Shown here one piece after another: positions 57,350-64,000 of a stretch of 64,000 nt of DNA; the first letter of the stretch is position 1; each line of letters starts with the position of its first letter. The notes under the pieces are model-generated. The model was not told where the DNA came from. It was given only the letters and a program-made list of their open reading frames with translations, and made no database searches. A program made the position numbers and the translations under genes. This DNA comes from Cryptomeria japonica (lineage: Eukaryota; Streptophyta; Pinopsida; Cupressales; Cupressaceae). The stretch lies in NCBI RefSeq assembly GCF_030272615.1, contig NC_081412.1:481378872-481442871 (forward strand), in the 5' to 3' direction.

Positions 57350-58539
57350 GTATGTGTTTTTAGGATGCGAGAGGTCATTTTGAGTGTTTTTGTTTTAAGT
57401 CCTCATGTTTTTTCTTTGTTTTTAATCTTATTTGTTGTGACCACGATCATGAGTCCTCAAGATCCATTTGGTATCAACTACCCCAGGACTTTCCGATTCT
57501 TGATGAGTTTGGGTGTGTCTTGTAACTATGCAAACATTTGCTTTGATGATGTCAACAAACTAGTCATGCTTTGCAATTATAGGAAGTTAGTTGCAAACCT
57601 TATGACACCTGATCACATATGTTCTTTCCCCTTGGTGTGGTCTCTCATCAATCTGAGAACCCAAGAGTGACTATAAATACATTTGTAATGTTCCTTGCAT
57701 CTTCTTAATTGGTTTCACCCAATCAATTCTGCTTGTGCCCTCCAAAAGAAGGTCAAGGCAAACGCTGCCAAAGGGGTCCAAAATGGTTATGGATGCCTCT
57801 CCTTGAACAATTTCCCAACTGCCATGTATGCTGCTGCATTGATAATGATAATTTGCAGCACATTTTCTATGCCCACCTCTAAGACAATTAGTCTAACATT
57901 AGATTCAATTTCTGCTTTTTTAATTTTGTTAGAGGCATCAATTGATGTAGAAAAGACCATCCCATCATTTGAATTTGCCAAACAAATGATAATGTTATGG
58001 TTTTCTACATTTGCCCACCCATTTGGAAGAATAGTGCATCCAAAATTTATCTATTGCCTCTTTTGTTTTTTTAGAATTGATTTTGCATCTTCAAAAGCAT
58101 CCTAGAGCAACTTCCCACTTAAGTCTTTTGGATAGGGCATGTTGTACCCTTTCTCTGCAATTGTCAATGCTGTCACCAAATTCTCCTAGCAAGGGCTCTT
58201 CAGTACATTGAATTTGAAGGTTGTTGTAAAACCAAAAACTTGCACATGCCTTATTTGCTTAATAGTGGATCTTTTTGTTTCACATTGTATATTGCAGTGA
58301 AGCTTGTTCTTTAGATATGCTTTTGGGTACAAAAAAGCATTGCGTTTGCGCTCTGCTCAAATTGGATAAGGTTGATGTGCTTTGTTGGTGTGCACCACTA
58401 CTTGATCCTAGAATGCCTCCATCTGTTTTTGCTTGCATGTTAGGATTAATGGTTGATGCTATGGCCACTTGTGTCCTCACCTCTCTAGGTGTTTTTCATC
58501 CAACAATGCAAGGAGTGGTTGTCTCTTGTTTATTCTCTT
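57350..58539 (-). pseudogene. Older hAT copy J, DUF659 core, interrupted by the complete hAT
   Basis: Minus-strand pieces include KGYNMPYPKDLSGKLL, INFGCTILPNGWANVENHNI, MVFSTSIDASNKIKKAEIES and GIENVLQIIIINAAAYMAVG. At SDGW the first catalytic Asp is Asn (PNGW) and at VVTDNA the second is lost (IIINAA). The N-terminal BED finger of the same copy lies on the other side of the complete element at 62361-62547, so the young hAT landed inside this one. Confidence 0.7.
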
Positions 58540-58552
58540 CTTAGCTTTATTC
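58540..58552. repeat. Flanking direct repeat of the complete hAT, left copy
   Basis: CTTAGCTTTATTC occurs here and at 62348-62360, bracketing the element. It contains the 8 bp target duplication expected for hAT insertions. The exact 8 bases are ambiguous, because the terminal repeats themselves start TAAG and blur into it. Confidence 0.75.
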
Positions 58553-58555
58553 CTA

Positions 58556-58665
58556 AGTTGCCGGTACGGGTACGGGTACGGGTACGGGTACGTGGGTACG
58601 GTACGCTGGTACGGCTTTTTTTTTAGGGGGGGCCTGGGTACGTCCGGGTACGTCCGTACAAAAAA
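58556..58665. repeat. Subterminal GTACG array of the hAT element
   Basis: GTACG occurs ten times within about 100 bp directly inside the 3' terminal repeat, mostly as GGGTACG. hAT transposases such as Ac bind short motifs clustered near the ends, so this is a candidate binding region. The right end has related but sparser TACGTATCG and GTACCGG motifs (62295-62345). Confidence 0.75.
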
Positions 58666-58892
58666 ATGTAAAAATCATAAATATATACATATATACACTC
58701 TAATAAGTAGAAACAAAAATTAAATTTAGAATCCCACATATCATCCATATGCTAAACAAAACTTGGAACTATCATATATGATTCATATTGATATAACTAT
58801 AAGTCTATAACAAAATTACAAACTTTGAATGTTATGATAGATATCGAATTCATTGTTCACTGGCTCAACCGTTCAACAATAAAATAACACAA

Positions 58893-61321
58893 CTAATAAT
58901 CAGCAATAGCATCATATGGGTCACTAGGAAGATCAAGATCAAGATCATCATTGACATTAGATGATGTAGGTAGAGTACTGGAACCACATGCAGCCTCACT
59001 GCCACTTGCACTAGCAGCACATTGGCTATCAGACTCCCCAGAAAGTAAAGATTGTGTGGCAGCTGAAAAATCCAAATCAGTTCGCTCTGGATCTACATCC
59101 CAAAACTTTGTGCTCCCATCCTTATACTCATTTTGTTTATGAGTAAGAAGGCGCAAGTTTGAATGCACATAAACGAGCTCTTCTGCCTTACTTGCTGCCA
59201 GTCGGTTGCGTTTCACTGAGTGGATAAAGGAGTATGTGCTCCAATTTCGCTCAGATGAAGAGGAACTAGCAACCTATTGAATAATTGACACAAAGTGAGA
59301 GGGTGACAATTATAAAATAGTAAAAAATCTAAATTTAGAGAGCAATAAAAATTAAGAAACTTACTTGCGATAAAACTTTGATTGCAAGAGTTTGAAGGTT
59401 TGGTGATGTATGGCCATTGAGGTACCACCAAGCATGAGAATCCTTTTTATACTTGTCACGGAGAGCGGAAACACTTTGACCATTGGAGGCTACAAAATCA
59501 GCAAACTCACTTGTCATTAAATCCTCCATTTCAGAATCTGGGAAGAGTTTAGTAAGTGCTGTCCTACACCCTTCACTGACTTCTGAATCTCTATATGGTG
59601 GTACCCTTGATGGCTTAGCAAGCATTTCATCACTATAAAATTTGGGAGTCAATGCAAATGCAAGAAGATGTAGTGGGGTGGTCATTTTGTTCCACCGCTC
59701 AACACAAATTGATTGAACCTCTTTGAAGAAAGTTTCTTCGGGATCTTGCTCTTTTGCATTGATGATGGCTTTCATTTTCTCAATCATCGAGTCAATGCCA
59801 TCATATACCTCTCCCAAACATGGGTGATCCATGTCAGTATAACGGATCATACTCATGATGGGCTCAGTGAAACTCAAAAGATATTCCACTCGATCCCACC
59901 AAATGTCATCTAGGATCATGCGCTTTACATTTGCTGCCCTTTCAGTATTGGATTGCCTCCATAGGGACCAACTTTGACTAATTACCATGCTAGCAAGTGG
60001 CTGTCGCACCTTCACAAGTCGCCTCAAGACGATTGTGTTGGATGCAAATCGGGTCTCGGCAACCTATTCAAAAATTAAAAATAAAAATTAGAATACAAAG
60101 AAGACATGATAAAAAAATAAAAATTAAGTAACCATCAAAGTGAAATGTAGATTTTAAAAATTGAAGTGTTTCAATTACCTTTAGCAACTCCAACTGTGAA
60201 AATGATCTGAAAATGGCCTGTGACATGTTATGGTTTGTGATGAACATTTGGATCTCTTCAGCCTCAACATAAATTTGTTTGATCCAATCTATTTTCCTGC
60301 CTATCTTTTGTAGCATGAGGTTGAGAGAGTGGACAGCACAAGGTGTCCAAAATATGTGTTCAAACCGTGTCTCAATCAACATACCTGCAGCTCTACAATT
60401 CTTTGCATTGTCCGTTATTACTTGGACAACATTTTGAGGTCCCACATCCTGAATGCATTGTATAAGGATGTTAGCAATAAATTGTGCATCCTTCACCTGT
60501 CTTTCACAATCCACAGCTTTCAGAAACATTGCCCCTTTAGGGCACACTGCAATTACATTAATTAATGGCCGATTTTTGGTATCCTTCCATCCATCTGAAA
60601 TGATGGACACCCCTGTTTGTTTCCATGAATTTCTAATGGGAGCCAATGCATTGTCTATGTTTTTTACCTCCTTTGCTAGTAAGGTGCTACGCACCTTCTC
60701 ATAACCTGGCCCTGTGTACCCTTGTGGAGCCTCATTTACCTTTTTCAACATATCCTGCCAATATGGTGATCGTACCACATTAAATGACAAACTGTTTGCA
60801 TATAGACATCTTCCAACGGATTGATCTGCAATCTCTCTAGCATCATTCTTAAATGCTCTCTCTAATGGTCCCTTGCTTCTCTTCACAATAACAGGGTCTT
60901 CACTAATTGGGTCCAAGAATGGGTGGCTCTCTACCACGATATCAGGAAAATCGCTATAAGATGGAGAAGTAGGGGGCCTCTTTGATTTACTTCCTCTTCC
61001 TGTCAACAAAGGATGGTTTGAGGCACGACCAACTCTTGCATCTGCTTCCTCTTGCTCTCTAATATATCCTGCTATTTCTTGAGGTGACATCCCATTTCCA
61101 TTCTTTCCTAGACATGGTTTGATTCCTTGTTGGGGAATGGCACAAAAATGGGCTTTGACACGACTGTAGGAGCTAGTTTTTTTCGTACTACAGAAGTTGC
61201 ATATCCATAAAAATGTTCCACCACCTTTTACTTGGTCTATTATTTTGACATATTTCCATAAAGGTGAATTTGGGTCAGTTTTGAAAGTCCGTTGAGGAGT
61301 AGAGCTACTAGTCGTTGCCAT
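58893..61321 (-). CDS. hAT transposase with BED zinc finger, three exons, apparently intact
   Basis: Exons on the minus strand are 61321-60179, 60063-59365 and 59273-58893. All introns are phase 0, with donors GTAATT and GTAAGT and acceptors GAATAG and CAATAG, giving 740 residues without a stop or shift. Residues 20-70 form a BED-type zinc finger (W22, C41, C44, H58, C60 or C70). Residues 200-340 are the DUF659-type core. The catalytic acids of hAT enzymes are visible: D243 in ISDGWKD, D304 in VITDNAKN and E622 in SSSSERNWS. Residues about 560-670 are the hAT dimerisation region (HAWWYLNGHTSPNLQTLAIK; SFIHSVKRNRLAASKAEELV). The C-terminus is acidic. The enzyme would cut and paste the element through its terminal repeats. 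The start is the first ATG, shortly before the BED finger. Expression is not shown by sequence. Confidence 0.9.
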
Positions 61322-61399
61322 TATGATTTCTACAACAAATTAAAAAAAAAAATATTAATATTTAATATTATATATTTAACATTTAGCAAAATAGTTTTA

Positions 61400-61785
61400 T
61401 AATTTATTATTATAGTTTGAACTTTGTTTATTTTAAATCACTTAATAGTTTGTTAAATTAAAAGTTAAAAAAACAAACCTAATATAAATTAAAAATTACA
61501 ATTTTCGATTTTTAATTTTAAATAATAAAAGTTATAAAACTATTTTAATAGGTTCATAATTTATTAATTATTATTATTTTAAATATGAATAATTCATATT
61601 TAAAATAATAATAATTAATAAATTATTAACCATTAAAATAGTTTTATAGTTTTTAGTCTTTTATTATTTAATATTAAAAATCGAAAATTGTAATTTTTAA
61701 TTTATATTAGGTTTTTTTTTTAACTTTTAATTTAACAAACTATTAATTGATTTAAAATTAATAAATTCAAACTATAATAAAAATA
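61400..61785. repeat. Long palindrome upstream of the hAT transposase gene
   Basis: Two arms of about 190 bp face each other around 61591 (centre ATGAATAATTCAT). Matching pieces include AATTACAATTTTCGATTTTT and its complement, and TAATAGTTTGTTAAATTAAA and its complement. Identity looks close to 90 percent by eye. It lies about 80 bp before the transposase ATG, so it is in its leader or promoter. It could fold into a hairpin and may be a separate foldback or MITE insertion. Confidence 0.8.
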
Positions 61786-61844
61786 AAAAATTTAACAAAC
61801 TATTATAAAAATTTCGAAATTAACAACCTACCTGCAAGCTCGAA

Positions 61845-62060
61845 ATGGCGCCTCCCGTCTTGGCTCCTTCGCGCGTCCTCTGCCGTGGCTCCTTCGCGCG
61901 TCCTCTGCCGTGGCTCCTCCTGTGCAACCCGCAACCCGTGGCGGCCTCCTCCTCCTGTGCAACCCGCAACCCGTGGCGGCCTCCTTCTGTGCAACCCGTG
62001 GCGGCGGCCTCCTCCTTCTGTGCAACCCGTGGCGGCCTCCTATGTTTTCGTGGCTCCCGT
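61845..62060. repeat. GC-rich minisatellite at the 5' side of the hAT element
   Basis: Units such as TGGCTCCTTCGCGCGTCCTC (two copies) and TGTGCAACCCGTGGCGGCCT (four or more variants) repeat in tandem. GC content is far above anything else in the window. The overlapping open frames on both strands (Arg-rich on minus, Pro/Ala-rich on plus) are a consequence of the repeat. Confidence 0.75.
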
Positions 62061-62347
62061 GCCCTCCTCCTGCGCTTTCGTGGGATGTTTCTTCTTTTTT
62101 TTTTAACTTTCGGGTTTAAAACGATGTGAAAAAACCTTCGACATTTTTGCACGTGCAGATTTGGCAAAAAAACCCTACGGAATCGCCACGTTTACATCGG
62201 ATGCGTCGGGGTTCGTGTCTAAAAACGCGGATACGTTTCAGGTTAAAAAAAACAGTACCCTGTTCGAATCCACAGGGATTCCATGGCGAATCCGAATCCG
62301 GTACGTATCGTATCCGGATTTGGGAGCAAACTAGGAAGTACCGGTAA

Positions 62348-62360
62348 CTTAGCTTTATTC
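62348..62360. repeat. Flanking direct repeat of the complete hAT, right copy
   Basis: CTTAGCTTTATTC, identical to 58540-58552, at the junction between the right terminal repeat and the older hAT copy J. Confidence 0.75.
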
Positions 62361-62590
62361 ACATGGCTTGAATGATTGCAATATGATATTTGAGGTTATT
62401 GATGCCTCCATTGAGCTTCTTTGTGCATAAGCATACCATGCAAATCACACTCCCTACTATTGGCCCCATTATAGCATCTTTTGGTTTGGGGTCTTTGCTT
62501 CTAGCGGGACAGCTTCCGATAACTGATGCTTGGCTAGATGCCATCATAGCTAGTCTAGAACATGTTCAAATACCTAAAAGAAAACAACGT
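62361..62590 (-). pseudogene. Older hAT copy J, BED zinc finger
   Basis: The minus strand encodes GPIVGSVICMVCLCTKKLNG followed by GINNLKYHIA, a BED finger with CX2C (ICMVC), the typical GGI-LK-H motif and the pair of residues after it. It ends at the insertion point of the complete hAT. The remaining domains of this copy are at 57350-58539. Confidence 0.7.
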
Positions 62591-62599
62591 TGAAAAATA

Positions 62600-64000
62600 T
62601 AGTAATTTGAATATTAAAAATAAAATAAAACTCATGTAGATCTTGCATTACAAATGTAATATGGTAATTGAATAGCAATATGCCAAGCCATTAAATAATT
62701 TATCAAAAAAATTATTTTTTCAACTTAAAAGTCTAAGACTCTTTGTTTAAGAAAAAGGAAAAAAAAACAATGATTTCGATTTAAAAAATCTAGCATAAAT
62801 TAACAATAAAATTTCAAAAATTTATTTCATTGCAAATAAAATTGTAAATAATGTTTACAAATCTATTATTAACATGCTAGAAGTAAATTACAGGCATGGA
62901 AAAAAATTCTAACCTAGAAACTGATATTCCTCAAATCTACCCTTCAAATCCACTAAAATCCTTCTCAAATTTCTCTCAAAGAAGCACAATTGCTGTGTGA
63001 AGTTTAGTTATTGTGCGTAGGGTTAAATAGGGAAAAATTCAGTCATTTTGCAGTGTTTGAACTATGTCTTGTGAGTTTTTTGGTCAGACTCACTGAAACT
63101 TGGTGAGTAATTGCCGACTTTCCTTGTCGCTACTTGCTGAAAACTTGGTCACCTCAGATTGGTGAGTACACTTTTAGAGTAATTGTTTAGAAAAACTTTA
63201 AGTACTTGCCAACTCATGAAGTTTGCAAACTATGCGATTCCTTGTGAGATTAGATTTCTTATTAGTTACTGTCGACTATATTAAGATGTGAAAATGGTAT
63301 TTTCAAGCAGTTCCATTAGGAATTTCTAACTGTATGAGTTTTGGATCTTGACTTCCAAATGGCAGAACTATTTTTTTTGAGCATACCATTTGATTGATAA
63401 GGATTGTGTCTATGTCACTATTAGACTGCTCTTAGTGAAAACTAGAAAGAAACAAAATCATATCTTGTGTGAAAAATATAGTAAGTTACAATATAGTTAA
63501 TAAGTACTCCAAGATGAGCTTCAAAAACCAGAACTTAAATACTAAAACTAAAACTAGGAAGTAATATAATAAGAAGGATAAAATATAAGCAATAGGAGGT
63601 AGGGGTTGGTTGAATCAAATTGTATGAATGCTAGACAAGTATTATATAAAAAATTCTTATAATAAGGCTCAATCATTAAAATAAAATCCTTTAAAAAAAC
63701 CTAATCTTAAAAATAATGAAGTCAAGAGAAAGGAGATGAACGAGAATAATTTTTATATTGCATTGTTTACCAGCAGGAGGAATGAAATAGGATTATCCAT
63801 ATGATTGAATGGAAGATATTAGATTAAATTCACAGAATCTTCTCGTTGGAAAATATTTTAATTCTGTGGAAGCTTATTGTAATGTTAAGCTATGGTTTTG
63901 TAATGTGGAAATGAATAATAACAATGATTTCATATGACCAGATAACGAATTGATCACTGAAAAGCCTTTGTCTGGTATATATTTACACATTTCTCAGTCA
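62600..64000. other. Non-coding sequence, nothing recognised
   Basis: AT-rich DNA without protein-like frames. It is still within intron 3 of VPS54 if the gene continues in the same direction. No exon with similarity to the next part of VPS54 was found. Confidence 0.5.

Larger units (their letters stand above)
58553..62347 (-). mobile_element. Complete hAT DNA transposon
   Basis: About 3.8 kb, with terminal inverted repeats TAAGTTGCCGGTAC (58554-58567, left) and TAAGTTACCGGTAC (right, minus strand), flanked by the 13 bp direct repeats. It encodes one three-exon transposase in the minus direction (58893-61321). The 3' subterminal region has a GTACG array. The 5' side has a long palindrome (61400-61785) and a GC-rich minisatellite (61845-62060). 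The whole structure is intact, unlike every other element in the window, and a decayed relative is present in VPS54 intron 1. Confidence 0.85.

Noticed and set aside
61803-62167. Arg-rich and Pro/Ala-rich overlapping frames
   Set aside because: All are translations of the GC-rich minisatellite in the hAT element, in several frames on both strands.
1-64000. CRISPR arrays, operons, tRNA or rRNA genes
   Set aside because: None are visible. The tandem repeats lack unique spacers, and the sequence is plant nuclear in character.

Overview
This is eukaryotic plant nuclear DNA. It is AT-rich, dominated by decayed transposable elements, and holds one recognisable host gene whose small exons are separated by very large introns. 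The mix points to a gymnosperm, most likely a conifer: diverged Ty1-copia and Ty3-gypsy elements, short non-autonomous LTR elements, solo LTRs, hAT elements, and an intron of about 15 kb. That identification is an inference from genome architecture. I found no rRNA, tRNA, CRISPR or bacterial features.

Layout. 1-8478 is old repeat DNA without coding capacity; a roughly 300 bp sequence occurs at both ends. 8479-18107 holds two copies of one LTR-retrotransposon family facing each other (B on +, C on -). The family has a zinc-knuckle gag and a second long reading frame of unknown function where pol would be expected. 18108-18940 is a duplicated segment around a CT-rich microsatellite. 19230-23640 is a broken transposase-like gene split by a 1.5 kb solo LTR. 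Two minisatellites follow (23725-23960 and 25345-25570).

The host gene is on the + strand. It is the 5' part of VPS54, a subunit of the GARP tethering complex. Exon 1 is 27028-27942, exon 2 is 42808-42870 and exon 3 is 43176-43255; all later exons lie beyond the window. Upstream are a TATA-like box, a possible leader intron and a 13-residue upstream ORF. Intron 1 (14.9 kb) contains a gypsy remnant (29043-33430). It also contains an old hAT element (33622-42345) broken up by solo LTRs, by a copia derivative with TA...CA LTR ends (37003-41422), and by a small LTR element nested in that derivative with a perfect target duplication (37656-39798).

Intron 3 (from 43256 to at least the window end) contains a hAT C-terminal fragment and then a triple nest on the - strand: a copia element D (45210-53176), split by element E (46030-50386, target duplication CGGTT), itself split by element F (46981-48551, target duplication ACTAC). 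Next come a LINE insertion that carries ORF1 but no ORF2 (53239-55111) and two decayed hAT copies. The window also has a structurally complete hAT transposon (about 58553-62347) with a three-exon, 740-codon transposase gene that has no stop or frameshift. It sits inside the BED-finger region of an older hAT copy and carries terminal inverted repeats, a dense subterminal GTACG array and a 390 bp palindrome.
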